A stretch of 64,000 nucleotides of DNA from MED-G105 sp039814575 (GCA_039814575.1 JBCCAY010000015.1:19878-83877); one strand, 5' to 3'. Positions 51,632 to 61,286 are shown, numbered from the stretch's first letter. Program-made: numbers and translations. Notes: generated by a model not told the origin, from the sequence alone.

Positions 51632-52372
51632 ATGAAACGCCTCAATCATCGCCATGCTTTGACGCTCTTTTCTGGCGGGCAAGATTCGTCGATCGCCCTC
51701 GCTTGGGCGTTAGAGCGCTATGACGCCGTCTCCACGGTGGGGTTCGACTATGGCCAGCGGCACAATGTCGAGCTTGAAACGCGCCTGCGCGTGCGGGCGG
51801 AAATCGAGGCTTTGAACCCCGCCTGGTCGGCGCGGTTGAAAGACGACGTCCTCGTCGACGTCAGAGGCCTCGGCGCCCTTAGTGAGACGTCTTTGACGCG
51901 GGAAACGGCTATTGAGACCGCTGACACCGGATTGCCGACGACGTTCGTGCCCGGACGGAACCTCATTTTCTTAGGCTTCGCCGCGGCGCTCGCCTATCGC
52001 ATCGACGCTGGCGTGCTTGTCGCGGGCATGTGCGAGGAAGACGAGGCGGGGTATCCAGACTGCCGCGCTGAAGCGCTGGACCGGCAAATGGCGGCGCTAT
52101 GCGCCGGTCTTGATGCGGATTTCGCACTTGAGACGCCGGTTTTGCGCATTCCGAAGTCAAAGAGTTGGGAATTGGCCGAGGCGATCGGCGGGACCACGCT
52201 CGTCGACGTCATTTTAGAACATTCCCATACGTGCTATCTCGGTGAGCGCGGAACGCGCCATGGATGGGGCTATGGGTGCGGTGAGTGCCCTGCGTGCACC
52301 CTGCGGGCGAAAGGCTGGCGCGCCTATGTCGAAGAGCGTTCACAAGGCAATGGGCAAGGTGGCGGCGCATGA
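51632..52372 (+). CDS. queC: 7-cyano-7-deazaguanine synthase
   Basis: ATP- and ammonia-using enzyme of 246 aa that converts CDG to preQ0 in queuosine tRNA modification. The PP-loop LTLFSGGQDSSIALA binds ATP. FVPGRNLIFLGFAAALAYRI is the conserved core, and the C-terminal zinc site is CYLGERGTRHGWGYGCGEC plus the following Cys. ATG 51632 gives the family's usual N-terminus; an ORF from 51596 is longer without support. It overlaps queE by four bases (ATGA). Confidence 0.95.
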   Translation: MKRLNHRHALTLFSGGQDSSIALAWALERYDAVSTVGFDYGQRHNVELETRLRVRAEIEALNPAWSARLKDDVLVDVRGLGALSETSLTRETAIETADTGLPTTFVPGRNLIFLGFAAALAYRIDAGVLVAGMCEEDEAGYPDCRAEALDRQMAALCAGLDADFALETPVLRIPKSKSWELAEAIGGTTLVDVILEHSHTCYLGERGTRHGWGYGCGECPACTLRAKGWRAYVEERSQGNGQGGGA

Positions 52373-53007
52373 GCGTCTACGCTGTTAAAGAATGCTATTA
52401 CACCCTGCAAGGCGAGGGCGCGCATACTGGCCGCCCTGCGGTTTTCCTGCGCTTCGCTGGATGTAATCTTTGGACGGGGCTCGAACGCGACCGATCCTCC
52501 GCCGTCTGTCAATTTTGCGATACGGATTTCGTCGGCACCGATGGGCCCGGCGGCGGTAAGTTTGAAAAAGCGGCGGCGCTAGCGGCGCACGTTAAAACCT
52601 TCTGGCCGACCGACGGGGGTGGGCGCGCCTATGTCGTCTGCACAGGCGGTGAGCCGCTCTTGCAGCTTGATGCGCCTTTGATTGAAGCCTTGCACGGCGA
52701 AGGCTTTGAGGTCGCCGTGGAGACAAACGGCACGCAAACGGCGCCGCCAGGCATAGACTGGATTTGCGTCAGCCCGAAAGCCGGCGCGCCGCTCGTTCAG
52801 AAAACAGGGCATGAACTAAAGCTTGTCTATCCGCAAGCGGACGCGCCGCCGGAAGCGTTCGCCGCCCTCGATTTTGCGAACTTTTTCTTGCAGCCCATGG
52901 ATAGTCCGCAGCGGGCGGAGAACACCGAGGCGGCCGTCGCCTATTGTCGCGCACACCCGCAATGGCGCCTTAGTCTGCAGACGCACAAAGTTCTCGGCAT
53001 TGATTAA
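52369..53007 (+). CDS. queE: 7-carboxy-7-deazaguanine synthase, CX14CX2C variant
   Basis: Radical-SAM enzyme of 212 aa that makes CDG from carboxy-tetrahydropterin, the step before QueC. The N-terminus is AVKECYYTLQGEGAHTGRPAV. The cluster-binding cysteines are spaced C-x14-C-x2-C (RFAGCNLWTG ... VCQFCDTDF), the extended form known from Burkholderia multivorans QueE, rather than C-x3-C-x2-C. CTGGEPLLQLD is the SAM-binding GGE motif. It overlaps queC, so both act in one operon; queD is not in the window. The stop lies 9 bp before the stop of the convergent gene. Confidence 0.94.
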   Translation: MSVYAVKECYYTLQGEGAHTGRPAVFLRFAGCNLWTGLERDRSSAVCQFCDTDFVGTDGPGGGKFEKAAALAAHVKTFWPTDGGGRAYVVCTGGEPLLQLDAPLIEALHGEGFEVAVETNGTQTAPPGIDWICVSPKAGAPLVQKTGHELKLVYPQADAPPEAFAALDFANFFLQPMDSPQRAENTEAAVAYCRAHPQWRLSLQTHKVLGID

Positions 53008-53015
53008 GGCGGCGA

Positions 53016-53732
53016 TTAAGGCAGTTCAGCGAGCTCCAAGCGGGCAATAAGAAACTGCGCGTCGCGGCAATAGCTCGCTGCGGCCCGGTCTGCCTTCTGT
53101 AAGGCCCGGTCAAGTTCCGACAGAATATCCTGAACTTCTTCGTCCGTAGAGAACGCTTCACGCGGCGGGTTCAGATTAAGTCCGTCCGCGGAGGCGTCGA
53201 GGCGCGTTGGTGACACCGAATAGTGCGCTTGGCCGCCCAATTGCACGTCGATTTGCCGGCGGCTGTCGCCGATGAGCGCTAGGTTGAACCCGTCGCGCGT
53301 TGTCAAAGCGGTCGCCCCGGCGCCATTGCCGCCGGCGTCAATCTGGGTTTCCGCAAGGCGCGCGATCGATGTGCGTAGTTCGTCGTAATTTTCAGCCAGC
53401 ATGGCACGCGCCGCGGTGTCTTCGCTTTCCTGGGCGCTGAGGGCAATTTCAAACCCCTCTTCAATAGCGTCGCGCACCCGGTCGATAACGGAGAGCGCAT
53501 TTTCGATGGCGCACAGAGCGTTGCGAATGGGCTCACGCGTCGTATTGCGCGCCTCCATGTCGTGGGAGGTCTGCACGAGCCGCAAGGCCCGGTCGAGACC
53601 GCCGGACACGTCCATCGCCGGCAAGGCTTCGCCGCCTTCGTTCGGCTTGCGACCGAACCATCCGGCAAGCGGGCTGCGCTTCGGCTTTCCTTTAGGCGTC
53701 CCCGTTTCAGGGGCGTATCGACTCACACTCAT
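53016..53732 (-). CDS. helical protein with flagellin-like pattern
   Basis: A 238-aa protein from ATG 53732, with a Lys/Pro/Gly-rich head (about 1-45) followed by long amphipathic helices. The order of helices, an inner beta-rich stretch (DGFNLALIGDSRRQIDVQL) and a final helix (VQDILSELDRALQKADRAAASYCRDAQFLIARLE) recalls alphaproteobacterial flagellins, whose C-terminus has a similar DALDEIDAAL ... ASTFGSN helix. The conserved flagellin N- and C-terminal sequences are missing, so it is not an ordinary filament protein. No flagellar gene is adjacent. I cannot name it with confidence. Confidence 0.65.
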   Translation of the reverse strand: MSVSRYAPETGTPKGKPKRSPLAGWFGRKPNEGGEALPAMDVSGGLDRALRLVQTSHDMEARNTTREPIRNALCAIENALSVIDRVRDAIEEGFEIALSAQESEDTAARAMLAENYDELRTSIARLAETQIDAGGNGAGATALTTRDGFNLALIGDSRRQIDVQLGGQAHYSVSPTRLDASADGLNLNPPREAFSTDEEVQDILSELDRALQKADRAAASYCRDAQFLIARLELAELP

Positions 53733-53861
53733 ACTCACGCGACTACACTCAACTGTAAAATTTTGCGGAAAGTTTCCGCGAAATCCGTCCATCTGACAAA
53801 AAAGTAAGGTTCGCGGTTTGACGGGCCGTTAAGCGAAGGCGCGAGGTTGTTCGCGCCCGGT

Positions 53862-56003
53862 TTACGATGTTTTGCCCGACGGCTGACGCGGCTCGGAGGA
53901 TGTGGTGCGATTGTTCCTGGTCCGTCCTTCTAGAAACCAGGCGCCGAGTATCGCCAGCGCGATCGCGGCCAAATAAGCCAAAGGCGGCGCAAGTGGGGCG
54001 ACTTTGACGGCTTCGACAACGCTTGCGCGGCGCCGCGGCAGGCCGGCCCACGCCGCGCCCGCTTTGTCGCTGGCGCCCGCATTGATGCGGCGCAAACCGG
54101 GCGCGCGGACGCCCTCAGCGTTAACGGCGCGCCCCCGCGGCGAAAAAACGCCGCCGCCGGTTTTTTCCGCGAGCGGTGCCAGAGGCCCGCTATCCATGAC
54201 GACATCAGCGAATTCTGGGGGCGCGGCGAGCCCAAAAGCGCCGATTGCGAACAATTCGCCGTCTCGGGCGCGGTAAAGACCTTTTTGCGGCGTTTCAATT
54301 TGGGTTTGGAAGAGACCGTCTTCGATTTGCCGGAGCGGCAGCGTCGTTATTGCTCCGTCCGGGGCGGTTATTTCGACCGGCGCTGTTTCATTTTCCAGCG
54401 TGCGCCGTTCCACAATGAGACCGCCGCCCGCTTCATAGATTTGCAATTGTTCTTCTTCGAGTTCCGGCTCGCGCATTAGCCAATGGGCGATGCGCCGTAA
54501 CAGCTCGCCATGGGGGCCGCCGCCGTCAAAGCCGCGCGCCCACAGCCACACTTGGTCCGATAATAAGACGCCGACCCGTCCTTTTTTGACCCGGTCGAGC
54601 ACTAAGAGCGGCGCGCCTTTCTCATCTTCCATCAAAGTGCGCCCGCCGCGGCGCGCCGCCGGCATAGCGCGCAGCCATCGCCCCCAATAATCAGCGTCCG
54701 AAAGGTCCGCCGTCACCGGGTGGCGCTCGCCGACCGTGTTGATTTGCGGACGAAAAGCGCCGTCGCGCGTCGGCCCAGTGGGGATCGCCGGTAAGAGATA
54801 GGAAAAATTGTACCGTGCCGCGAGGCTGTTCTCGCCGGCGAACTCAGGGCCGGACGCCACGAGAACAGCGCCCCCGTCTTCTACATAGCGCGCGATGTTC
54901 TCAAAGTGATAGGCGTTAAGGACGCCGCGATAGGTGTACCGATCAAAAACAATTAGATCGAATTCGTCGATCTTTTTAATAAAGAGCTCGTCTTGCGGGA
55001 ACTCGATCAGTGCCAGTTCGCGTTGATCGATGAAGCCGTCGGCCGCTTGTTTCTCCGCCGGCCGTAAAATCGTAAAGTGAACAAGATCAATCGCCGGGTC
55101 GGACTTTAAGAGGTTGCGCCAAACCCGCTCGCCATTGTGGGGCTCGCCGGAAATGAGCATAACGCGCAAGCGGTCGCGGATGGCTTCGATGGGCAGAACG
55201 GCGGTGTTGTTGGCTTCCGACAACTCGCCCGGTCGCGGCGCGACGACAAGTTCGATGACGGATTTGCCGGGCCGCTCCAAGGGCGCGGAAAAGCTAATCT
55301 CGCGCTCGGTCGGCGCGGTTTGTCGGGCGATCTCCGTTCCGTTCAGACGCAGGATGATTTCCGGGTCCGGCGCTTTCTCGGCCCTGACGCCCTCTGGTCC
55401 GACATCGTCAATGCGGAAACTGATCTCGACGCTGTCATTGACGATGCCATAGCGCGGGGCGTTCAACAGCGTGATGCGCCGATCGACTTCATTCGTGCGC
55501 CCGGTGAGCAAAAGATGGAACGCGGCTTCCTCCGGCAACAGCGCCGGGTCCGGACGATCGCTTGACTGCCCGTCGGAGATGACGAAGACGCCGGCGAGCC
55601 GCCCGCGCCCAACGCCGCCGACGGCCGCCGCGAGCGCCGCGCCGATCGCGGTTTCTTCCTCGCCGGCGATGTCCGCTTCGATAACGTCCACATTGTCGAA
55701 GTTTCGAAGCGCATTTGTCAGCGTTTCGTTGAGGCGCTCGGCGACAGCGTCGCGCCCATCGAGGGACTGACTTAAAGAGCGGTCCGTTAAAACGACGGCG
55801 ACGTCCGCGAGGGGCGTTTCTTCTTTTACTTGCAATGCGGGATCGAGAATAAGCCCGAAGAGCGCGATTGCCGCGAGCGCCCGCAAGGCGGCGCCGGCCG
55901 GCCGTCGACGCGCGCCGATGGCGATCGCTAATAGCGCGGCGATCGCAAGAGCGATGAGCACGGGTAGGTGCGCCATCGGCGATAAGATGAGAGACGACGT
56001 CAC
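53862..56003 (-). CDS. membrane protein with VWA-like and GATase1-like regions (MoxR cluster)
   Basis: A 713-aa inner-membrane protein. Two N-terminal hydrophobic helices (about 14-55), a von Willebrand A-like region (about 65-180: VAVVLTDRSLSQSLDG ... GVFVISDGQSSDRP), a beta-sandwich stretch, a glutamine-amidotransferase-like fold (about 345-520: LIVFDRYTYRGVLNAYHFENI, YVEDGGAVLVASGPEF), and one C-terminal helix (about 677-695). This is the usual last member of MoxR-DUF58-DUF4159 operons. Its role is unknown; such operons are thought to act in envelope assembly or stress. The ATG overlaps the upstream stop by four bases. Confidence 0.85.
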   Translation of the reverse strand: MTSSLILSPMAHLPVLIALAIAALLAIAIGARRRPAGAALRALAAIALFGLILDPALQVKEETPLADVAVVLTDRSLSQSLDGRDAVAERLNETLTNALRNFDNVDVIEADIAGEEETAIGAALAAAVGGVGRGRLAGVFVISDGQSSDRPDPALLPEEAAFHLLLTGRTNEVDRRITLLNAPRYGIVNDSVEISFRIDDVGPEGVRAEKAPDPEIILRLNGTEIARQTAPTEREISFSAPLERPGKSVIELVVAPRPGELSEANNTAVLPIEAIRDRLRVMLISGEPHNGERVWRNLLKSDPAIDLVHFTILRPAEKQAADGFIDQRELALIEFPQDELFIKKIDEFDLIVFDRYTYRGVLNAYHFENIARYVEDGGAVLVASGPEFAGENSLAARYNFSYLLPAIPTGPTRDGAFRPQINTVGERHPVTADLSDADYWGRWLRAMPAARRGGRTLMEDEKGAPLLVLDRVKKGRVGVLLSDQVWLWARGFDGGGPHGELLRRIAHWLMREPELEEEQLQIYEAGGGLIVERRTLENETAPVEITAPDGAITTLPLRQIEDGLFQTQIETPQKGLYRARDGELFAIGAFGLAAPPEFADVVMDSGPLAPLAEKTGGGVFSPRGRAVNAEGVRAPGLRRINAGASDKAGAAWAGLPRRRASVVEAVKVAPLAPPLAYLAAIALAILGAWFLEGRTRNNRTTSSEPRQPSGKTS

Positions 56004-58753
56004 CGGCCGAGGCGCTCCAATAAGACGGGCGTGTGCACCTGATCGGACTTATAATTCCCGGTGAGCGCCACCATCGCCATGTTGATGCCGGCGCGATAGC
56101 TGAACTCGCGCGCGCGGGGGCCGCCGCGGGGCATCGGCAAGAGGTCGCGGCCGATCGCGTCGCGCGCCCAGGCGCCGGCCCAATCGCGCCCGCCGATAAT
56201 CAGTGGCGTCACCGCATCATTCGCCTCACCTGCCGCTTGCACCCAAATCGGCCCGGCGGTTTCGCGGCCTGGTAAATCCGGCAAGAGATAAAAAGAGCGT
56301 TTTAGCACGTGATCATCCGGAAGCGGATGCAAAGGCGGCGTGTCGATGTTCTGTAAGATGGCGCGCAAGGCCGCGCGCTCCGGCGTTACAAGGTCGCCGA
56401 TGGCGCGTTCCTCGTCGCGGGTGTCGAAAATGACGAGGCCGCCGAACCGCATAAAGAGTTCGATATTGGCGAGCGCCGCATCCGACGGCGTTTGTGTTTC
56501 GGCTGGTATCGGCCAATAAAGCAGAGGATAGACCGTTAGGTCGTCCGTTTCAAGATTAACGGCGTGGGGCGGCGCGGGCTCCACAGCCGTGCGCCGGGCG
56601 AGTTCATTGGAAAGGGCGGCGAGGCCTGCAGCGGTGATGCGATCGATCTCTGCATCGCCGGTCGTCACATGGGCGAAGCGCGTCATCAAGCCGGCTTCGA
56701 TTTGTTTCTCGCTGAGCGTTGCGTCTAAAGGCTGCGCGTCCGCTTGGCTGATAGGTGTTGCTATGCTGATGAAAAGTGCAAGGCCGGCGACTGGCATTGG
56801 GTTTAAGCGTCCGCCGGCCGCCCTAAAGGAAAAGAGCGCGTCGCCTGCGAACAATAAGAGCGCCGCGATGAAAAAGTATCCGCCAAGACGGCGCGGCGGG
56901 ACGTCAGCGTAAGGCGCGCGCGCGATGCCTTCAACCGCGAAGGGTTGGACGGCGTCTGCGTTATCAACCACGTTGACGGCGAGGGGCGCGCTTGGCGCGC
57001 CATAAAAGCCAGGTGGGGATGTGGCATCTGCCCCGGCGTCGATCTCGGCCAACGAGACGCCGCGGAACGCCGCCGACGACGGTCGCAGCGCGCCGAAGCC
57101 GTCAAGCAATCCGATCGCGGCGTAAACCGGGGCGCCGTTCGTATCGCCGTCATCTGTTTGTGCGGTTTCCCCGGCGACCGCGGAGAGGGCGGCCAGTCGC
57201 ATCAACATGTCGACGAATGTTTGCGACAGCGGCAAGTCAGACCAAGCTGGCGTCGCCGTGACATGGAAAAGAACGAGCGCACCAGCGCCGCGGCGTTCCC
57301 CCGTAACGAGCGGCGTGCCGTCCGTGAGGCTCGCCCATGTTTTGGCGCTGGTCTCGCCGCCGGGCGTTGCGAGCACTTGTCTTCGCACAAAAACATCGCT
57401 CGCCGGCATTAAGTCAGCAAACGGACTGCCTTCTGCGAAGCCGCCGAGCGGTTGCGGCGTTTCCCAGGAGAGGGCGCCGCCAAAGGCGCGTCCGCCGCCC
57501 CTTAGCGACACGGGTGATAGACGTAGCGGCCCATCAATGACCGCTTCAGCGAGAACGGAACCAGCAAAGCGGATTAAAACGCCGCCTTCGTTCATCCAGG
57601 TTTCGAGCGCGTCTGCGTCGTCGGCGCGCAGGCGGCCGATATCGTCGAGTATAATGACGCCGGCGTCGGAGCGCGCGAGTGACGCTATGTCTCCTGACAA
57701 GAAGTCTGCGCTTGGCTGCAACGCTTTGCGCACGAAGAACCCGCCGGATAACAGCCCGCCGGCGCTGTCGCCGGCGGCGTCTGCGCTGCGTGCCGTCAGC
57801 CCCACATGGGCCCGGCGTTCACGTCCATCCGCGAGACGCACGGCGCCGGCTGAGCGCACGCCGTCAAGGGCGACGCGCGCGATCTCATTGCGCAAGGCGA
57901 CTGGGATCGACAGGGTCACCGAAGCGCTCGTCTCGCCTGGGGCGAGGGTAACGGGTTCTTGAGCAGCGGTTCGTCCGTCCCGCGCGTAAGCGACGAGGCG
58001 TCCTGTCCAGGCCTCCCCCTCGCCGCTGACGCGGGTGACAGCATAGGCGTTCGGTTCTTGTGAGCGCGGCAGAAACAGAATGGGCGTCGCGGCGTCGATA
58101 AGCGCCGTCAGCGTTCCGCGTTGCTTGAGGGCGCCGGCGAAGTCTTCTGCGTTTTCATGCTGGAGACCGTCCGACAGCCAATAAATGTCGAAGGGGCCTT
58201 GGTCATCCGGAATATCGGCGAGGCGATCCATCGCCGCGTTATAGTCCGGGGTCAGAGCGCTTGGAACGAGCGCGGTAAGGGCTGCTGTCGCTTCGACCGC
58301 CGTTGTCGGCGTCACCGGCGACAATGCCTGACTGTCCGGGCGTGGCGCCGTGGAGAGGAGACGTAATGTGCGCCCGCTTTGCCTGGCTTCTTCTAAGAGT
58401 GCGCTAAAGGCGTTTTGACGGGCGCGCCAGCCGGCCGCCGCCGCCCAGCTGTCGTCAATGACGAGAAGGATCGGCCGATTGCTGGCGGATTGGGTCGGCG
58501 CATTGAGGATGGGGCCCGCGAGACCGGTGATAAGGAGGCCTAAGATTACAAGCCGCAACAAGAGCAGCCAGGGGGGCGTGCGCCGAGCGGTGGTGTCGTC
58601 ATCGCTCAAGGAACGGAGTATCGAGAAGGCTGGAAAGCGCTTGCGCGACGGCGCTGGCGGCGTGATCCGCAATAGGAAATAGACCGCCGGCATTAGCGCC
58701 AGCGTGCTCAAAATGAGCGGAGCGGAAAACGAAAGCGCGCCTAATCCAACCAT
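56000..58753 (-). CDS. BatA/DUF4159 double-domain membrane protein
   Basis: A 917-aa inner-membrane protein. The N-terminus is a BatA-type segment, LGALSFSAPLILSTLALMPAVYFLLRITPPAP, with a second helix LRLVILGLLITGLAGPIL. A VWA-like region follows (LVIDDSWAAAAGWRARQNAF), then GATase-like parts, a helix near residue 640 (GGYFFIAALLLFAGDAL), a second helix around 660 and a C-terminal DUF4159 domain (about 690-917: FAHVTTGDAEIDRITAAGL ... RFGGLVIFDTRDEERA). It lies between the DUF58 gene and the VWA/GATase-like gene on one transcript, with 6 bp to the former. Function is unknown. Confidence 0.88.
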   Translation of the reverse strand: MVGLGALSFSAPLILSTLALMPAVYFLLRITPPAPSRKRFPAFSILRSLSDDDTTARRTPPWLLLLRLVILGLLITGLAGPILNAPTQSASNRPILLVIDDSWAAAAGWRARQNAFSALLEEARQSGRTLRLLSTAPRPDSQALSPVTPTTAVEATAALTALVPSALTPDYNAAMDRLADIPDDQGPFDIYWLSDGLQHENAEDFAGALKQRGTLTALIDAATPILFLPRSQEPNAYAVTRVSGEGEAWTGRLVAYARDGRTAAQEPVTLAPGETSASVTLSIPVALRNEIARVALDGVRSAGAVRLADGRERRAHVGLTARSADAAGDSAGGLLSGGFFVRKALQPSADFLSGDIASLARSDAGVIILDDIGRLRADDADALETWMNEGGVLIRFAGSVLAEAVIDGPLRLSPVSLRGGGRAFGGALSWETPQPLGGFAEGSPFADLMPASDVFVRRQVLATPGGETSAKTWASLTDGTPLVTGERRGAGALVLFHVTATPAWSDLPLSQTFVDMLMRLAALSAVAGETAQTDDGDTNGAPVYAAIGLLDGFGALRPSSAAFRGVSLAEIDAGADATSPPGFYGAPSAPLAVNVVDNADAVQPFAVEGIARAPYADVPPRRLGGYFFIAALLLFAGDALFSFRAAGGRLNPMPVAGLALFISIATPISQADAQPLDATLSEKQIEAGLMTRFAHVTTGDAEIDRITAAGLAALSNELARRTAVEPAPPHAVNLETDDLTVYPLLYWPIPAETQTPSDAALANIELFMRFGGLVIFDTRDEERAIGDLVTPERAALRAILQNIDTPPLHPLPDDHVLKRSFYLLPDLPGRETAGPIWVQAAGEANDAVTPLIIGGRDWAGAWARDAIGRDLLPMPRGGPRAREFSYRAGINMAMVALTGNYKSDQVHTPVLLERLGR

Positions 58754-58759
58754 GGGGGC

Positions 58760-59710
58760 TCAAGCGCCTCTCTTTTGGGCGGCGGGCGTCGCGGTCCCTG
58801 GTGCCGCTTGAAAGGTTTGGTCATTCAAGACTGATGTTAAGGCGAATAGTCCGTCGCTGGCGGTCGCATCGGTGCGATGGCGGATGAACGCCCAGCCGAG
58901 CCGGCGGGCGGTTGTCTTGAGGTTTGTTTCAAGCGCCGCGAAGGCTTCTAGGTATCGATCCCGCACGGCGCCGGCGTCGCCGAAGAGAAGACGCGCCGGC
59001 GATTCTAAGTCTTCAAACTCGGTTCGCCCGGCATAGGGGAAGACCGCTTCAGCCGGATCGATAATTTGCAAAAGAACCCCTTTCGCCCCTTGCGCCGCAT
59101 AGCTCGCTGCCGCCGCTTCAAGGGCGTCCGGGTCGTCGTAGAAATCACTGACGACAATCACCGCCGCTCCCTCGCGAATGCGCCGCGGCTGCAGCCGTGC
59201 AGCGTTGTCGTAATCATCCGTATGCAGGGCTTGTAGCAAAAGCTCTGGCGCGAGGCGTCCGTGATAGGGGTCGCTCCGCCCGCCAATGAGGCCGATGCGT
59301 TCGCCGGCTTTGGCAAGAAGGATGGCGAGCGCCAGCGTTAAGACGTCCGCGCGGCGTCGCTTGGTGGGCAGCGCTTTGTCCGAGCGGAAATCGAGGGACT
59401 GAGATGGGTCGCGCCAGAACCAGGCGCTCGCGGACGCCGCCCATTCATTTTGGCGCACGTAAAGCCGGTCCGAGGCGCGCGCTGATTGGCGCCAGTCAAT
59501 CGCGCTCACCGGATCGCCGAAAGCGTATGGGCGGTGCTGCCAAAAGCTCTCGCCGGGCCCTGCTTTGCGCCGGCCATGCGCCCCGGCGGCAACCGTGTGC
59601 GCCACCGTTTCGGCCTCTAAGAGAAGCGCCGGAAACCCTTCAGCGGCCGCCTCCGCGCCGCTTTTGACGGCGGCGTCGGTCGATGGCGTCGTTTGGCGTT
59701 TGTCAGTCAT
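58760..59710 (-). CDS. DUF58 domain-containing protein
   Basis: A 316-aa protein with the DUF58 core: HGRRKAGPGESFWQHRPYAFGDPVSAIDWRQSARASDRLYVRQNE. The VWA-like continuation is VLTLALAILLAKAGERIGLIGG and AVIVVSDFYDDPDALEAAA. DUF58 proteins accompany MoxR ATPases and are thought to be their partners or substrates. It lacks membrane helices, unlike some members. The gene follows the MoxR gene by 32 bp and precedes the BatA/DUF4159 gene by 6 bp, so the four genes are almost certainly one operon. Confidence 0.92.
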   Translation of the reverse strand: MTDKRQTTPSTDAAVKSGAEAAAEGFPALLLEAETVAHTVAAGAHGRRKAGPGESFWQHRPYAFGDPVSAIDWRQSARASDRLYVRQNEWAASASAWFWRDPSQSLDFRSDKALPTKRRRADVLTLALAILLAKAGERIGLIGGRSDPYHGRLAPELLLQALHTDDYDNAARLQPRRIREGAAVIVVSDFYDDPDALEAAAASYAAQGAKGVLLQIIDPAEAVFPYAGRTEFEDLESPARLLFGDAGAVRDRYLEAFAALETNLKTTARRLGWAFIRHRTDATASDGLFALTSVLNDQTFQAAPGTATPAAQKRGA

Positions 59711-59742
59711 TCAGCGAATGGTTTTCTTTGTCGAACCGCTTA

Positions 59743-60729
59743 CTAAGCCAGGTGTTCAGAGCACAGATCGTCAATTAATCCGTCAATGGTGACGCCGTCT
59801 TGCAAAGCGGCGTAGGTGAGCGCCGTGCGATGGCGTAAGACCGGCTTCGCCAGACGTCGCATGTCCTCTGACGAGGGCGCGCGTCGCCCGTCGAGAAGCG
59901 CTGCGGCGCGGGCCGCTAGGACAAGCGCTTGGCTGGCCCGCGGGCCAGGGCCCCAGCGCACCCAGGCGCGCATTTTGGCAGACGCGTCGTCGGTCGGCCG
60001 CATCGCTCTGATAAGGCTAAGCGTTCCGTCCACTAAGCGCTCGGCGATCGGCATGGCGCGCACCAGCGTCTGCGCACGTTGTAATTCTTCGCTCGTCATG
60101 GCGGGGGTGAGGCTCGCTGTCTCGGCGCCCGTTGTCGCCGCCAGCATTTTCTTTTCAGCGTCCGCCGGCGGGTAATCGATATTGATTTGAACTAAAAACC
60201 GATCGAGCTGCGCTTCAGGCAGTGGATACGTGCCTTCTTGCTCGATCGGGTTTTGCGTCGCCAGCACGTGGAAGGGCGCCGGTAGGTCGTGGCGCTCGCC
60301 GGCGACGGTGACGTGACGCTCTTGCATGGCTTGGAGCAACGCCGATTGCGTGCGCGGGCTCGCGCGGTTGATTTCGTCTGCCATTAAGAGCTGGCAGAAG
60401 ACGGGGCCCTTGACGAACCGGAAGGCACGCTTGCCGTCGGCGCTTTCTTCGAGGACTTCCGAGCCGATGACGTCGCCCGGCATGAGATCCGGCGTGAACT
60501 GCACGCGTTTGGCGCTGAGCCCCAAAACCGTTCCAATTGATTCCACAAGCAAGGTCTTGGCGAGGCCCGGCGCACCGACGATCAGTCCGTGACCGCCGGC
60601 TAAAAGCGAGCCGAGCGCCAGATCGATCACCGCATCTTGGCCGAAGACGACGGCTTTCAATGCAGCGCGCGCATTGGCGAGTTTGGCGGCGAGGGCGTCG
60701 AATTCGGCTAAGAGATCGTCGTCATGCAT
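59743..60729 (-). CDS. MoxR-family AAA+ ATPase
   Basis: A 328-aa AAA+ chaperone-like ATPase. Walker A GAPGLAKTLLVE around residue 55, Walker B QLLMADEINRASPRTQSALLQAM, sensor 1 VLATQNPIEQEGTYPLPEAQLDRF and the C-terminal lid. MoxR ATPases assist assembly or maturation of protein complexes with VWA-domain partners, and the three genes downstream provide such partners. It is the first gene of the minus-strand operon and is divergent from sppA. The start region reads MHDDDLLAEFDALAAKLANAR. Confidence 0.94.
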   Translation of the reverse strand: MHDDDLLAEFDALAAKLANARAALKAVVFGQDAVIDLALGSLLAGGHGLIVGAPGLAKTLLVESIGTVLGLSAKRVQFTPDLMPGDVIGSEVLEESADGKRAFRFVKGPVFCQLLMADEINRASPRTQSALLQAMQERHVTVAGERHDLPAPFHVLATQNPIEQEGTYPLPEAQLDRFLVQINIDYPPADAEKKMLAATTGAETASLTPAMTSEELQRAQTLVRAMPIAERLVDGTLSLIRAMRPTDDASAKMRAWVRWGPGPRASQALVLAARAAALLDGRRAPSSEDMRRLAKPVLRHRTALTYAALQDGVTIDGLIDDLCSEHLA

Positions 60730-61286
60730 CGGTGGAATAAGTCCTTGAAGAGCATTATTGGCGCGCCAAACGCCGCCGTATTGACTGAGGTATAGGTGTC
60801 TGAGGGTTTGGGCGTATTTATGGCGGACGGGCCGCTAAGACTTCGTGAGCGCCCTTCATATCTTAGATCATATCATGGGTCTGGACCGTTCGCGCCGCTT
60901 TTTGCCCCAAAAATCGGTCCGGTGGCCGCACAGTCCATTGCCTCTTGCGAGATGGGCCCCATTATCATTACCGTTAAGACGGTCGATGAAAGCCAGCGCC
61001 GAGGTGAGCGAATTATGCCCGCGTTAAGCGACGCATCGGTAGGCTGACGAGGCGGCGGCGCAGCAAAAAGCGCCAAAGCCGCGTCTATCCCGGATCGCGA
61101 ACTGCGGCGTGCGATCGGCCGAAAGGGTGGGGGGATCGCAAGGGGATCCCGGAGAAACGCGCTTTTTTATAAGGGCGCGCATAATTGGAACAGCGTCTCA
61201 GCCGACGGTCGGCGTAGGATGTTATCGGGTTCAAAAGCGACGGCTGTCAAAGGTCGTGCGCAAGTACAATAAAGGCGTGGGCGAGC
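60730..61286. other. divergent intergenic region, no gene seen
   Basis: 557 bp between the MoxR operon and sppA. Frames on both strands (for example 60796-61047 plus, 60873-61076 minus) lack ribosome-binding sites and protein-like composition. No hairpin with T-run, RNA gene or repeat was recognised. The region probably holds two divergent promoters. Confidence 0.5.

Noticed and set aside
60796..61047. 83-codon frame upstream of sppA
   Set aside because: No ribosome-binding site or domain; overlapping frames on both strands are equally open.
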